Below, piece after piece: positions 25,098-34,525 of a DNA stretch of 64,000 bases; position 1 is the first letter of the stretch; each line of letters opens with the position of its first letter. Under the pieces are notes generated by a model. It did not search any database and was not told the origin of the DNA. It saw only the letters and a list, made by a program, of their open reading frames with translations. The stretch lies in NCBI GenBank assembly GCA_004362315.1, contig SNWL01000005.1:496001-560000 (forward strand). The letters run 5' to 3'. The position numbers were made by a program, and so were the translations under genes. The stretch is from Mycobacterium sp. BK086. GTDB taxonomy: Bacteria; Actinomycetota; Actinomycetes; Mycobacteriales; Mycobacteriaceae.

Positions 25098-25898
25098 ATG
25101 CACGATTGGCTCCCGGCTGCCCGCGAACGGCCGTCACGCCCGGTTACCCGGCGTGACGCGCTGCGCTATGCCACGGCGCTGGCGGGGCTGGGGGTGGCGT
25201 CGTTGGGCGCGGGTACGCCCACCGCGGCGGCCGCGGCCCCCACGCTGATCGACTTCGCCGCCAAACAGATCCCCGCACAGGACATCCGGGCTGCCGGCCA
25301 TTCGGGGGTGGTCAACTACGTCTCGATGTCCCGGCCCGGCTCATCATTCGGTGCCAAGCCGATCACGTTGCCGTACGCCAAGTCGCTGACCGCGGCGGGC
25401 CTGGTGATCGTCAGCAACTATCAGTACGGCAAGCCTGGCGGCACGGCGCCCTCAGATTTCTTGCGGGGCTACGCCGGGGGTATCGCCGACGCCCGCACCG
25501 CCTGGCAGCTGCATACTGCGGCCGGCGGCGGACAGAGCGCGCCGATCTACTTCACCATCGACGAGGACATCGACCGCGATACGTGGAACCGCGTGGCACT
25601 GCAGTGGTTTCGCGGCATCAACTCCGTCATCGGGGTCCAGCGCACCGGCGTCTACGGCGGCATCGATGTGTGTGAGTGGGCCGCAGCCGATGGCGTCCTC
25701 GGAAAGTCGAGCACGCCTGGCCGCTGGTGGGCCTGGCAGACCAAGGCCTGGTCGGGGAACAAGGTCCACCCCGGCGCCGCGCTCTACCAGCGCGTGGTAG
25801 CTACCGCGTCGAATCCGGGCCCGCTGGTGGGCGGCCTCGAAGTCGACGTCAACGACGTCCTGGCCTCCGACGTCGGCCAGTGGAACCTACATCCCTGA
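25098..25898 (+). CDS. DUF1906 glycoside-hydrolase-like exported protein
   Basis: A 266-residue protein with a twin-arginine-type signal (RRDALRYAT near residue 18, hydrophobic core to about residue 45, then an Ala-rich cleavage region). The mature part matches DUF1906, a TIM-barrel related to GH25 lysozymes: IDFAAKQIPAQD, a NYVSMSRPG strand, an acidic YFTIDEDID segment near residue 155 where GH25 enzymes keep catalytic acids, and GVYGGIDVCEW. A role in peptidoglycan or glycan cleavage is inferred, not proven. It is convergent with the microprotein gene, whose stop is 3 nt away. Confidence 0.88.
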   Translation: MHDWLPAARERPSRPVTRRDALRYATALAGLGVASLGAGTPTAAAAAPTLIDFAAKQIPAQDIRAAGHSGVVNYVSMSRPGSSFGAKPITLPYAKSLTAAGLVIVSNYQYGKPGGTAPSDFLRGYAGGIADARTAWQLHTAAGGGQSAPIYFTIDEDIDRDTWNRVALQWFRGINSVIGVQRTGVYGGIDVCEWAAADGVLGKSSTPGRWWAWQTKAWSGNKVHPGAALYQRVVATASNPGPLVGGLEVDVNDVLASDVGQWNLHP

Positions 25899-25900
25899 CC

Positions 25901-25975
25901 TCAGTCGGCGCAGGACGTGCAGTCGGGGCTGTCGATGTCGAGTTGCCCGCAGGTCGGGCAGATGAACGGAATCAT
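25901..25975 (-). CDS. 24-residue zinc-ribbon-like microprotein
   Basis: A very short frame of 24 codons plus stop, preceded by GGAGG with 7 nt to the ATG at 25975. The peptide carries two CxxC pairs (CPTC at residues 6-9 and CTSC at residues 19-22), the arrangement of a minimal zinc ribbon or knuckle. No hydrophobic helix is present. It lies 83 nt downstream of the SDR gene on the same strand, so it may be the last gene of that transcript. I do not recognise a family. It could bind zinc, but translation is inferred only from the ribosome-binding site and composition. Confidence 0.55.
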   Translation of the reverse strand: MIPFICPTCGQLDIDSPDCTSCAD

Positions 25976-26058
25976 GAGCTGTCCTCCGTCTAACGGTTCG
26001 ACGTCGGCTGACCGCGACGTTGGCGCTTTTTTACCCCGCGCCGTCGGGCTCGAAACCC

Positions 26059-26850
26059 CTAACCCAGAGCGCTCTTGTAGCGGCGCATCCCGGCAATCCA
26101 CCGGTCGTAGTCGGCACCCTTCTGCCGGTACATGGTCAACACCTCGGGGTGCGGCAAGACCAGGAAGCCGCCGTCGATGACGGCCCGGACCACCAGGGCG
26201 CCGACAGTGTCTGGTTCGATCACCGCGCCGGAGTTGGTGACGGCAGCACCGGCCAACCGGATCTGCTCCTCCGGCGACTCGGACATCCCGCGTAGCAGTG
26301 GGGTGTCCACGCCCATCGGGCACACGCAGCTCACCCCGATTCCGTTGTCGCCGTAAGTGATGGACAACCATTCGGCGAATCCGACGGCGGCGTGCTTGGT
26401 CACGCTGTAAGGCGCCCCACCCACTTGGGTCAGGAGGCCGGCAGCCGAGGCGACGGCGACGAAATGACCGCGGCCGCGCTCGACCCATTCCGGCACAACA
26501 GCTTTGGCGGCGCGGATGTGTGCGCGCAGGTTGATATCGATGATCCGGTCCCAGGCGGCTTCGTCATCGCCGAGGCCGCCCTGCCCGGCGATGCCCGCAT
26601 TGGCGACGTAGATGTCCACCGGGCCGAACGTCTGGCGCGCGGTCTCGAGAAGGGCAGCGATGCCCGCTGTGTTCGAGGCGTCCGCCGACACCGGGACACC
26701 GCCGATCGCCGCGGCCGTCTCGCCGGCCGATGCCTCGTCGATGTCGCCGACCACCACCGACGCGCCGGCCGACGCCAGCGCTGCCGCAATAGCTCGGCCG
26801 ATGCCCGAGCCCGCTCCGGTGACCACCGCCACCGATCCGTCGACGTTCAC
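26059..26850 (-). CDS. Short-chain dehydrogenase/reductase
   Basis: A 263-residue classical SDR using NAD(P)(H). The cofactor motif TGAGSGIG is at residues 11-18 and NAG lies near residue 84. The catalytic Ser is in the VASAAG segment and the Tyr-Lys pair is YSVTK near residue 149. The acidic residue after the second strand (VVGDIDEA) favours NAD over NADP. The C-terminal tail (about residues 235-263) is longer than the minimal fold. The start is GTG 26850. The substrate is unknown. Confidence 0.92.
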   Translation of the reverse strand: MNVDGSVAVVTGAGSGIGRAIAAALASAGASVVVGDIDEASAGETAAAIGGVPVSADASNTAGIAALLETARQTFGPVDIYVANAGIAGQGGLGDDEAAWDRIIDINLRAHIRAAKAVVPEWVERGRGHFVAVASAAGLLTQVGGAPYSVTKHAAVGFAEWLSITYGDNGIGVSCVCPMGVDTPLLRGMSESPEEQIRLAGAAVTNSGAVIEPDTVGALVVRAVIDGGFLVLPHPEVLTMYRQKGADYDRWIAGMRRYKSALG

Positions 26851-27109
26851 GGCACATGTCTAGCCCACACCGATTGCCGGCGCGGCGAGTCGCGGAAAGT
26901 GGAACGTGAAGACGGCCGGTCCGAACCAGCGACACCGATCGTTGCTCGATCTTGATTTTGGCGGCTTTTACCGACCATTTACCGTCTGACATGTTTGCCG
27001 GGTACTTTGCGCGTCTGCTACCGAGTTGTGCCGGATGGCTCTAGGATCACTTAGCTGAGTTTTGTCGTCTCGGAAGGCGTGCCACCCGGGGGGTGCAGGA
27101 AGGGGTCGC

Positions 27110-29467
27110 ATGCCCAAAACCGTCCATGTCGTGATCGGCGCCGTCGTCATTTTCACCACCTTTGTGGTGTGGGTCGTCGGCGGCTGGACGCACGGCACGT
27201 CGGTCAAGACCATCAACGACATCGTGTTCGTCGTTTTGAGCATCCTGGGGACCGTCTTCGCCGCCTTCGCGGTACGGGCGGTGCACGGCAGGTTGCGTGC
27301 CGCATGGATCGCCATGACGGTCGGGATGGCGGGTTGGGCGCTCGGTGAGGTGCTCTGGGCCTACTACGAAATCGCCCTCGACGAGCCCCCGTTTCCCTCA
27401 CTGGCCGATGCGGCCTATCTGGTCATGCCCGTCGGGTTCTGCGTGGGTTTGCTGCTGTTCCCGGCGGACAGCGGCCAGTCGCGAGGGCGCACGCTGCTCG
27501 ACGGCGTGATCGTGGCCGGTTCGCTCTTCGTGGTGAGTTGGGTGACCATCTTGAGCCCGATGTATGCGGCCGGGTCTGATAGCCCGGCGGCAATGGTCAT
27601 TTCGCTGGCGTATCCGATCTCGGATGTTGTGATCCTCACGATTGCCGCGACGGCGTGGCTGCGAGCCGCCAAGGATCAACGCCGGGTGCTGGCCATGCTG
27701 ACAATCGCAATCGCCTGCATCGCGCTGTCGGACAGCGGCTTTACCTATCTGTCGGCCGAGGATGCGTACTCCAGCGGCAACTTCATCGACATCGGATGGG
27801 TAGCCGGGCTGCTGCTCATCATGGTGGCGGCCACGGCCAGCCGTGACGCGGTCGGTCTGCCGCCGACTCAAGCCGCATTGACCGGCTGGGCGCCGGTCTG
27901 GTTTCCCTACGCCCCGCTGCTCCTGGCCGGAATCATCGCCGCGGCCGAGCCTGCGACGATCTTTCAAACCCCGATGGTGGAGGCCGTGGGGGCACTGTTG
28001 ATTCTGGCCGTTTTGGGCAGGCAGTACCTCGCGGCCACAGAGAACCGGAGGCTGCTGGCGACCGTCGCCGAGCAGGCGTTGCGCGATCCGTTGACGGGCC
28101 TGGCCAACCGTGCGATGTTCTCCGACCGGCTCCAGGAGGCGATGCAGCGCCGTGAGCGCGACCACGTCTGCGTGGCATTGATCATCTTGGATCTCAATGA
28201 CTTCAAGGTCGTCAACGACACTCTGGGCCATCCGGCTGGCGACGAATTGCTGAACCGCGTCGGCGAACGGATCTTGGGCTGTGTTCGCAACAGTGAGACC
28301 GTCGCACGACTCGGCGGCGACGAATTCGTCGTGCTCGTCGACGACGACTCCGCCGACGTGTACGCCGGTCAGATTGCTGCGCGGGTGGCTGAATCCTTCG
28401 ACAAGCCCTTTGCCATCGACGGTCACGAGCTGTTCATCCGACCCAGTGTCGGGCTGGCGGTGGCAGGCGCCGACGAAGCTGGCGTGTCGGCGGAGGCACT
28501 CGTCAAACGCGCTGATATGGCGATGTACGCGGCCAAGAGGACGCGCACCGCCGGCGTTCACACGTTCGCGCCCGAGCTGGGAGTGTCCAACCCGCCCGAC
28601 GATGGGGTGAGCCAGCGGGCGCCGACCACGCCCTCGACCGCGGATATGGCCGCGGTCCAACTGCTCGGTGAGCTGCGCCAGGCCATCGACTCCGTCGAAC
28701 TCACGCTTCTGTATCAACCCAAGTTCAACCTGCTCACCGGTGCCATGGTGGGGGTCGAGGCGTTGGTGCGCTGGCCACATCACCGGCGCGGCCTTCTCAG
28801 CCCCGACGAGTTCCTGCCCTTGGTCCGGCACCACGGCCTGATGCGCCCTGTCACCGATCTGGTTATCAACACCGCACTCGACGCTGCGCTGCAGTGGCAT
28901 CAGGAGGGACTGCAGCTACCCGTTGCCGTCAACATGTCGGCACCCCTGCTCGCCGACCCGCACCTGCCCACTCGTATCCGGCGAGCGCTGGCTGAGCGGA
29001 ATCTGCCCGCCAGTGCGCTGACCGTTGAGATCACCGAGGACCTCGTTCTCGGCAATATCGAGGGCACCCGTGACGTTTTGAACCAGCTGCGCCGCAGCGG
29101 AATCCGGATCGCGATCGACGATTTCGGCAGTGGCTATTCCACCCTGTCCTACCTGTGCGAGCTGCCTGTCGACGAGGTGAAGCTGGACCGGAAGCTGGTC
29201 TTGCCCATCTTGACGGACGTCCGGGTGGCGACGGTGGTCCGCGCGGTGATTGCGCTCGCTCACGAACTCGGCCTGATCGTCGTCGCAGAGGGAGTCGAGG
29301 ACGCGACGACCGCTGCGCGCCTCACGGAGTTCGGCTGTGATGTGGTGCAGGGCTTCTATTTCAGTGTGCCGGTGTCGGCTGCGGAGGTATCGGGGTTGGC
29401 CGCTAAGCCAACAACGCCACCACTGCGTCTGCCAATGTTGCACGGGCAACATCAAGGTCCGAGGTGA
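27110..29467 (+). CDS. Membrane GGDEF-EAL cyclic-di-GMP protein
   Basis: A 785-residue protein with eight to ten membrane helices in residues 1-300, a GGDEF domain (about 320-475, intact GGDEF motif near residue 402) and an EAL domain (about 525-770, EAL at about 550). The EAL domain keeps the main metal and substrate residues (NMS, EITED, DDFGSGYS, KLDRK, VAEGVE). The inhibitory RxxD site reads RNSE, so product feedback may be lost. It could both make and degrade cyclic-di-GMP in response to a membrane signal. The ATG at 27110 has a GGAAGGGG site. Its 3' end overlaps the convergent TetR gene by 65 nt. Confidence 0.93.
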   Translation: MPKTVHVVIGAVVIFTTFVVWVVGGWTHGTSVKTINDIVFVVLSILGTVFAAFAVRAVHGRLRAAWIAMTVGMAGWALGEVLWAYYEIALDEPPFPSLADAAYLVMPVGFCVGLLLFPADSGQSRGRTLLDGVIVAGSLFVVSWVTILSPMYAAGSDSPAAMVISLAYPISDVVILTIAATAWLRAAKDQRRVLAMLTIAIACIALSDSGFTYLSAEDAYSSGNFIDIGWVAGLLLIMVAATASRDAVGLPPTQAALTGWAPVWFPYAPLLLAGIIAAAEPATIFQTPMVEAVGALLILAVLGRQYLAATENRRLLATVAEQALRDPLTGLANRAMFSDRLQEAMQRRERDHVCVALIILDLNDFKVVNDTLGHPAGDELLNRVGERILGCVRNSETVARLGGDEFVVLVDDDSADVYAGQIAARVAESFDKPFAIDGHELFIRPSVGLAVAGADEAGVSAEALVKRADMAMYAAKRTRTAGVHTFAPELGVSNPPDDGVSQRAPTTPSTADMAAVQLLGELRQAIDSVELTLLYQPKFNLLTGAMVGVEALVRWPHHRRGLLSPDEFLPLVRHHGLMRPVTDLVINTALDAALQWHQEGLQLPVAVNMSAPLLADPHLPTRIRRALAERNLPASALTVEITEDLVLGNIEGTRDVLNQLRRSGIRIAIDDFGSGYSTLSYLCELPVDEVKLDRKLVLPILTDVRVATVVRAVIALAHELGLIVVAEGVEDATTAARLTEFGCDVVQGFYFSVPVSAAEVSGLAAKPTTPPLRLPMLHGQHQGPR

Positions 29468-30077
29468 AGCCGATCTCGCGTTCGTTGCTGAGCCCCCGGA
29501 TCGCGGCGGGTAGCAGGCACCGAACTCGGTAGAGCTTGTCGGGATCGAGGCCGAGTCCGTCCATGAAGTAGTCGAAGCCCTGGATCCAGTCGAGTTCGCG
29601 GGCCGCGAATGCGGCCGCTGTACGCGGATATTCGACGGCGATATCGGAACGGCGCGCCGGCAGTGAGGTTCGCAGCGCGGTGAGTGCTCGTCCCTCGGCG
29701 GTGTCCAGATAGCTCCAGACTGAATCGATCACCGCGTCCACCCGGTCGCGCAGCGTCGGACCACGCGTCGGCCAGGAGTTCGGATTGGAATTCCAACTAC
29801 GGGAATGGATCTCGGTGATCACCGCGACCCACAGCCCGTCGAGGTCACCGAACTGATGTTGCACCGTCCCCCACGTCACCTCGGCGTCTTTGGCGATACG
29901 GTTCGCCGACACCGGCTCGCCCGCGCTATCGGCCAGGCAGCGAATGGCGACGTCGAGAAGGCGCGCCCGGGTCTGCAGGCCCCGCTTGTTCAGCCGGGTG
30001 CCCGCCGCCGACTGGGGTGCGTCGCTGGAGACCGCGGCCTGCCACTGTTCTCGGGCGCGGTCGGCCTGCCGTGTCAG
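29403..30077 (-). CDS. TetR-family regulator, probable CTG start
   Basis: A 224-residue regulator if translated from CTG 30077. The helix-turn-helix spans about residues 40-85 (LQTRARLLDVAIR, then NRIAKDAEVTWGTVQHQFG). The only canonical in-frame start, GTG at 29912, would remove the first helix of the DNA-binding domain. No ATG, GTG or TTG occurs upstream in this frame. CTG 30077 overlaps the stop of the F420 oxidoreductase gene in a CTGA junction, the same geometry as the ATGA/GTGA couplings elsewhere here. It probably regulates the upstream oxidoreductase. The 3' end overlaps the GGDEF-EAL gene. Confidence 0.78.
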   Translation of the reverse strand: MTRQADRAREQWQAAVSSDAPQSAAGTRLNKRGLQTRARLLDVAIRCLADSAGEPVSANRIAKDAEVTWGTVQHQFGDLDGLWVAVITEIHSRSWNSNPNSWPTRGPTLRDRVDAVIDSVWSYLDTAEGRALTALRTSLPARRSDIAVEYPRTAAAFAARELDWIQGFDYFMDGLGLDPDKLYRVRCLLPAAIRGLSNEREIGFTSDLDVARATLADAVVALLA

Positions 30078-31165
30078 GCGAACCGCCCGGGATTCGCTGC
30101 GACCGCCCGGCGCAATGTTGGGCGCGCGTCTCGATACGCCTGGACGACGGGCGCGAGTTCGTGCGGGCTGGCGCCGTGCATGATGACCGAGTGCACGCCC
30201 AAATCGTATTGTCGAGCAATGATTTTCGCGCAGTCCTCAGGCGATCCCTTGGCCACGGAGTCCAGCCAGTCGGCGGGGATCAATTCGGCGATTCGCTGCA
30301 GCGTCTCGTACGACGCGCTGGCGTCGATGGGTCCGGCAGACGCCGCGTCGGTGAACAGGTCGGACTGCCTGATGCGGTCGAACGTCGACCTGTCCCAGCC
30401 GTTGGCGGAGACCAGCACGTCCGGGTAGGCCTGCAAGTAGGTCGCCAGCCGCCCGACCCCACGACGGATCTGGTCTTCCGGCGACAAGGCGTCGGGCACC
30501 GTTGCCAGGCATGCCCAGATCCGGACACTGTCGGGATCCTTGCCTGCCCGCTCGGCGCCGCGGCGCACCGCGGCCACCGACGCCGTCGTTGCCTCATCGG
30601 AGAAAAATGTATGCAGCACAACGAAATCAGCGATCTCGCCGGCGAGCTCCATGGTCTTGGGGCCAACGGCCACCAACCCGATGGGTGGTCCGTCGGCCAA
30701 CCCACTCACGTGGCGCAGTAGCGGCCACTTCCCCGCCGGGCCGTCGTGGTCGAGGATGGTTTCCCCACTCCACAGCCGTCGCAGGATCCCGAAGAAGTCG
30801 CGCAGCCGGGCCTCGGTCACGACGGGAAGACCGATCGCCTGCCAATATCCGGCCATCCCCCGCCCGAACGCCATGGCGAACCGGCCTTCGGTCAGCGCGT
30901 GCATGGTCGATCCCACGGTGGCGGTGACGGTCGGGTGGCGGGTCTGGTAGTTCGTCGAGGGGGCGATACCCAGGCTTGTGCTGCAGCCGGCGACCGCGCC
31001 GGACAGCACCGCCGCGTCCTTGACGGTGAAGCGTTCGCCGATGTGGCAGGAGCCCAAACCGAGCTCCTCCGCCGCGCGGGCTTCAGGAAGCACCACCCGG
31101 ACATCTGCTGGGTGCCTGGTCACGGCGTAATAGCCGAGTTCGTTGAGCTGCGCGGCAGTGCTCAT
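30074..31165 (-). CDS. LLM-class F420-dependent oxidoreductase
   Basis: A 363-residue luciferase-like monooxygenase-fold protein. In mycobacteria this class mostly uses F420 and acts on alcohols, sugars or lipids. Family features include the opening strand with LPEARAAEELGLGSCHIGER (residues 27-46), the GIAPSTNY and HPTVTA segments, and GRFAMAFGRGM near residue 115. The ATG at 31165 is chosen for its AAAGG site; upstream in-frame starts add an Arg/His-rich extension that does not look like the family. It is co-transcribed with the TetR gene through a 4-nt overlap. Confidence 0.9.
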   Translation of the reverse strand: MSTAAQLNELGYYAVTRHPADVRVVLPEARAAEELGLGSCHIGERFTVKDAAVLSGAVAGCSTSLGIAPSTNYQTRHPTVTATVGSTMHALTEGRFAMAFGRGMAGYWQAIGLPVVTEARLRDFFGILRRLWSGETILDHDGPAGKWPLLRHVSGLADGPPIGLVAVGPKTMELAGEIADFVVLHTFFSDEATTASVAAVRRGAERAGKDPDSVRIWACLATVPDALSPEDQIRRGVGRLATYLQAYPDVLVSANGWDRSTFDRIRQSDLFTDAASAGPIDASASYETLQRIAELIPADWLDSVAKGSPEDCAKIIARQYDLGVHSVIMHGASPHELAPVVQAYRDARPTLRRAVAANPGRFA

Positions 31166-31282
31166 TGATTGCCTTTCGTGCCGGTGACGCCTAGCACTCT
31201 CATCTCCGTGACGGCAATTGTCAATGAACCTTCTCAATAACTTGGACACGTCGTGGCCGCGTCGAACCGCAGGCGATCAGCC

Positions 31283-31753
31283 TCACGTGGCGTAGCGCTG
31301 AGCCAACTTGGTAAGTGTGGCTTCGATGCTTTTCGCATTGCCTTTGGCGAAGCCCATTCGCTCGTAGTACTTCAATGCGTTCTTGAGCGACCCGGCGTCG
31401 CGATAGTCGAACGTCTCTGTCACGCGAGTGAGAGTCGGTGTGAGAGAGGCGAATTCCCAACGCCAACGGTGCCCGACGGGGTGGCGCCACTCGAAGAGTT
31501 CGTCGGGCTGGACCGCGGTGACAGTGCTGGTGATGCGGTAGGGCACCCCATACATCCGCATTTTGGTCGCGAACCGCGCCCCGGGAACCATTCGGTCTGG
31601 GCACGTGATGTTGTCGCGTACGGTGTCCGAACCGTCCAGCTCGTGGTGGCGGCGCGGGTCGGCGACCATGGCGAACAGCTCGGCCGCCGGCGCGTTTACC
31701 TCTATCGAGCGGCTGACTTGTCGTGGTCCGGCGTCGACGATGGTGACGGGCAT
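31283..31753 (-). CDS. SRPBCC (START-like) superfamily protein
   Basis: A protein of about 156 residues with the helix-grip pattern. It starts with a strand ([20 protein letters not shown]) and a [11 protein letters not shown] loop common in mycobacterial members, and ends with a long C-terminal helix. It probably binds a hydrophobic ligand. The ATG at 31753 is used; an ATG at 31765 adds four residues. It is divergent from the DUF35/thiolase pair, from which it is separated by 126 nt, so regulation may be shared. No catalytic residues can be named. Confidence 0.83.
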   Translation of the reverse strand: MPVTIVDAGPRQVSRSIEVNAPAAELFAMVADPRRHHELDGSDTVRDNITCPDRMVPGARFATKMRMYGVPYRITSTVTAVQPDELFEWRHPVGHRWRWEFASLTPTLTRVTETFDYRDAGSLKNALKYYERMGFAKGNAKSIEATLTKLAQRYAT

Positions 31754-31879
31754 GTTCCGAAGCATGCGCGTGTCGCTCGGGCCGGCGCAATAGGCGCTTC
31801 GGTTCTCGAATTCCACCCCGCTCCGTGGGCACCACCGACCACTCGCTAGCGTCACTTGGACATAGACGCGGAGGTTCAC

Positions 31880-32278
31880 ATGGCTGAGCAGATACCGATG
31901 GTCGACTACCTGGTGCTCGACGATGGTGAACCCCATCTCGTCGCCCATGAATGCACGGCCTGCGGTGCTCGGTTCTTCGACCGGCGCAATGCCTGCGCGG
32001 GCTGCTTCGGCACCGATTTCGCGACCGTCCCGGTGGCGACCGAAGGCACGGTACGAACGTTCACCATCGTCACCTTCGCCGCTCCGGGTGTGCCGGTTCC
32101 CTTCGTCGCGTCCGTGGTCGACTGCGACGGCACCCAGGTGCGCGCCAACCTCGTCAATGTCGAGCCCGATCCCGAACACGTTCGCGACGGCATGAAGGTG
32201 CGCCTGAGCACCTACTCGCTCGGCGCCGACACAAACGGAACCGAGGCCATCGGCTTCGGCTTCGAGCCCGTCGCCTGA
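31880..32278 (+). CDS. DUF35 zinc-ribbon/OB-fold acyl-CoA-associated protein
   Basis: A 132-residue protein with an N-terminal rubredoxin-like zinc ribbon (CTAC near residue 25 and CAGC near residue 41) and a C-terminal OB fold (about 50-130). This is the DUF35 family. Such proteins pair with thiolases or hydratases of the steroid and lipid side-chain pathways and help bind the acyl-CoA. The next gene is a thiolase 34 nt downstream, the typical partner. The ATG at 31880 follows a GGAGG site. The pair probably forms a complex. Confidence 0.92.
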   Translation: MAEQIPMVDYLVLDDGEPHLVAHECTACGARFFDRRNACAGCFGTDFATVPVATEGTVRTFTIVTFAAPGVPVPFVASVVDCDGTQVRANLVNVEPDPEHVRDGMKVRLSTYSLGADTNGTEAIGFGFEPVA

Positions 32279-32312
32279 ATCCCCCGCCCCCGAGCCCTGC
32301 CAAGGAGATGCG

Positions 32313-33524
32313 ATGAGTGCCAGTGACGAGATCTGGATCCTCGGAATCCGGATGACCAAATTCGGCAAGCACGCCGACAAGGACACCGTCGACCTCGCCG
32401 CAGAGGCCGCGACCGCCGCACTTGCCGACGCCGGCATCACGATGGCCGACATCGGAGTGCTGGCCGCCGGGAATCTGATGAACGCCAGCGCCGGAATCGG
32501 CCAGCAGCTGCAGAAGCAGATCGGCCAGACCGGTATCCCGGTCTACAACGTGGCCAATGCGTGCGCCACCGGAGCGACCGCACTGCGGACGGCCATCATG
32601 GCGGTCAAGGCCGGCGAGGTCCGTTACGGCATGGCAGTCGGTGTGGAAAAACTCTCGGGTGCAGGCCTTCTCGGTGCGGGTGGTCGCAAGAAGGATGACG
32701 CCGCGGTCTGGGAGCCGGCTGGCCGCTTCGGCGCCGTCGCTCCCATCGACGGACGGATCGGCACCGAGTCCATGCCCGGCGTGTTCGCCCAGATCGGCAC
32801 GGAGTACGGCCACAAGTACGGCGGCACCAGCTTCGAACTCTTCGCCAAGATCAGCGAAAAGAACCACGCCCATTCGACATTGAATCCGCTGGCCGCCTAC
32901 CAGAAGCGGTTCACGTTGGAACAGATCATGAATGACGTGATGATCGCCTACCCCAACACCCGCCCGATGTGCTCGGCCAACTGCGACGGCGCGGCCGCGG
33001 CCATCGTCTGCAACGGCGAAACGTTGAAATCCCTGTCACTCGACCAACGTCGGCGTGCCGTCAAGGTGTCGGCCTCGGTCCTGACCACCGACCCCTACGA
33101 AGCGGGGTGTCAGGTGCTGCCGAACGTCAACACCCTGACCCGCAACGCCGCCGCCACTGCCTACGAGCAGGCCGGCATCGGCCCGAGCGATCTCGACCTG
33201 GTGGAGCTGCACGACTGCTTCGCGACGGCCGAGTTGGTCCACTACGACAACCTGATGTTGTGCGAGCAGGGCGGCGCCGCCGACTTCTTCAACTCGGGTG
33301 CCACCTGGCGGGACGGCTCGACACCGGTCAACGTCTCCGGCGGCCTGCAGTCCAAGGGACACCCGATCGCCGCGACCGGTATCGCCAACATCTGGGAGAT
33401 CTGCCACCACCTGCGCGGCGAGGCCGGCGACCGTCAGATCGAGAACGCGAAGGTGGGACTGGCCCACGTCATCGGGCTCGGATCAGCCTGCGGTGTCCAC
33501 ATTCTGGAGAAGTCCGTGGCCTGA
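32313..33524 (+). CDS. Thiolase-fold (lipid-transfer-protein-like) acetyl-CoA acetyltransferase/aldolase
   Basis: A 403-residue thiolase-fold enzyme. The nucleophilic cysteine position is in NACATG near residue 84. A histidine lies in the LHDCF motif near residue 299 and another in GHPIAATG near residue 350. The terminal [11 protein letters not shown] replaces the fourth thiolase motif. This pattern matches the SCP-x/Ltp-type thiolases that, with a DUF35 partner, carry out thiolytic or retro-aldol cleavage in sterol side-chain degradation. The substrate is unknown. The DUF35 gene directly upstream supports this reading. Confidence 0.9.
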   Translation: MSASDEIWILGIRMTKFGKHADKDTVDLAAEAATAALADAGITMADIGVLAAGNLMNASAGIGQQLQKQIGQTGIPVYNVANACATGATALRTAIMAVKAGEVRYGMAVGVEKLSGAGLLGAGGRKKDDAAVWEPAGRFGAVAPIDGRIGTESMPGVFAQIGTEYGHKYGGTSFELFAKISEKNHAHSTLNPLAAYQKRFTLEQIMNDVMIAYPNTRPMCSANCDGAAAAIVCNGETLKSLSLDQRRRAVKVSASVLTTDPYEAGCQVLPNVNTLTRNAAATAYEQAGIGPSDLDLVELHDCFATAELVHYDNLMLCEQGGAADFFNSGATWRDGSTPVNVSGGLQSKGHPIAATGIANIWEICHHLRGEAGDRQIENAKVGLAHVIGLGSACGVHILEKSVA

Positions 33525-33529
33525 CGCCG

Positions 33530-34525
33530 CTATGCCCCCAGGGCGGGCCCGATGGTGGTGTTCCACGACTCCTGCATCTCGGACTCGAACAGACCCCACG
33601 TGTGCGAGCCCTGTGGGCGAGCGACATAGGTGACCGGAATTCCGGCGGCCCTTGCGGTGTCGGCGAATCGGCGGGTGCTGTCGGCGACGATGCGCTCGAT
33701 GAAGCCACCGCTGATGTTCGGGCCGAACCCGTCCGGCAGGCGGTCGACCGCACCGACATCCCCGGTGTCGGAGGCGGCGGCATAGACGGCGACGCCCTTG
33801 AGGCGACCGACGTTCTGCGTCGGGTCGTGGGCGACCCACCCCGGCCCACTCAGTGGCCCCCACATGTTCTCGGCACCGAGCCCACCCGTGGACAGTGTCA
33901 GCGAAATCTGTTGTGCGGACTGGGGATCCGACGGCGTCAGGAATCCGCTGTACGAGCCGACGGCGCGGTAGGTGCCCGGTGCTTGAACGGCGTAGTCGAT
34001 CGCGGTGCCGCCGGTGCTCGACAAACCGCCGACCGCGTTCCTACCGTTGGTCTTGTATTGCGAATTGATCAGTGGCGGAAGCTCTTTGGTCATATAGGTC
34101 TGGTACTGCTTGCTGGCGTCGTTGACCCAGTCGGTCCACCAACTGAACTGGCCGCCGAGTGGGGACACGACGTTGACGTTCTTGTTGGCGAAGAAGCCTT
34201 GGATGTCGGTCATGCCGAACCAGCTCTTGGTTCCCGGTGCGAAGCTGACACCAGGGTCGAGATTGTCACCACCGTCGATACCGGGCAGCAGGTAGAAGGT
34301 CGGTGCCCCGGATTTCGGCGACCTGTACACGTCGTTGACGATCACTGTGTTCATCGACGGCGAGTACACCGACACCTTGTCCCAGCGGTCGGTGATGTGC
34401 TGGATATCGGTGATGCGTGCGCCCCCGGCGGGATCCGCGCTCGCCGGCGGAACAGCCAGGAAGGCGGCCACGGAGATCAGCACGACGATGAGCGCGCGTA
34501 CGCGGGTCGGGATCAATACAGTCAC
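33530..34525 (-). CDS. Antigen-85-like secreted esterase/mycolyltransferase family protein
   Basis: A 331-residue exported protein: signal peptide to about residue 30 (AXA-type site SADP), then an alpha/beta hydrolase fold like the Ag85 family. Visible features are PLGGQFSWWTDW near residue 118, the nucleophile elbow GLSSTGG near residue 160 (Ser in G-L-S), and a SGFLTPSDP segment. A histidine in GSHTWG near residue 310 fits the triad. Ag85 proteins move mycolic acids to trehalose and arabinogalactan; whether this divergent member is a transferase or an esterase is open. The start is GTG 34525. It is convergent with the thiolase gene. Confidence 0.85.
   Translation of the reverse strand: MTVLIPTRVRALIVVLISVAAFLAVPPASADPAGGARITDIQHITDRWDKVSVYSPSMNTVIVNDVYRSPKSGAPTFYLLPGIDGGDNLDPGVSFAPGTKSWFGMTDIQGFFANKNVNVVSPLGGQFSWWTDWVNDASKQYQTYMTKELPPLINSQYKTNGRNAVGGLSSTGGTAIDYAVQAPGTYRAVGSYSGFLTPSDPQSAQQISLTLSTGGLGAENMWGPLSGPGWVAHDPTQNVGRLKGVAVYAAASDTGDVGAVDRLPDGFGPNISGGFIERIVADSTRRFADTARAAGIPVTYVARPQGSHTWGLFESEMQESWNTTIGPALGA

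Noticed and set aside
27398..28900. 500-codon open frame on the minus strand
   Set aside because: It lies antisense to the GGDEF-EAL gene and has Arg/His/Gln-rich composition with no domain; it is an artefact of high GC.
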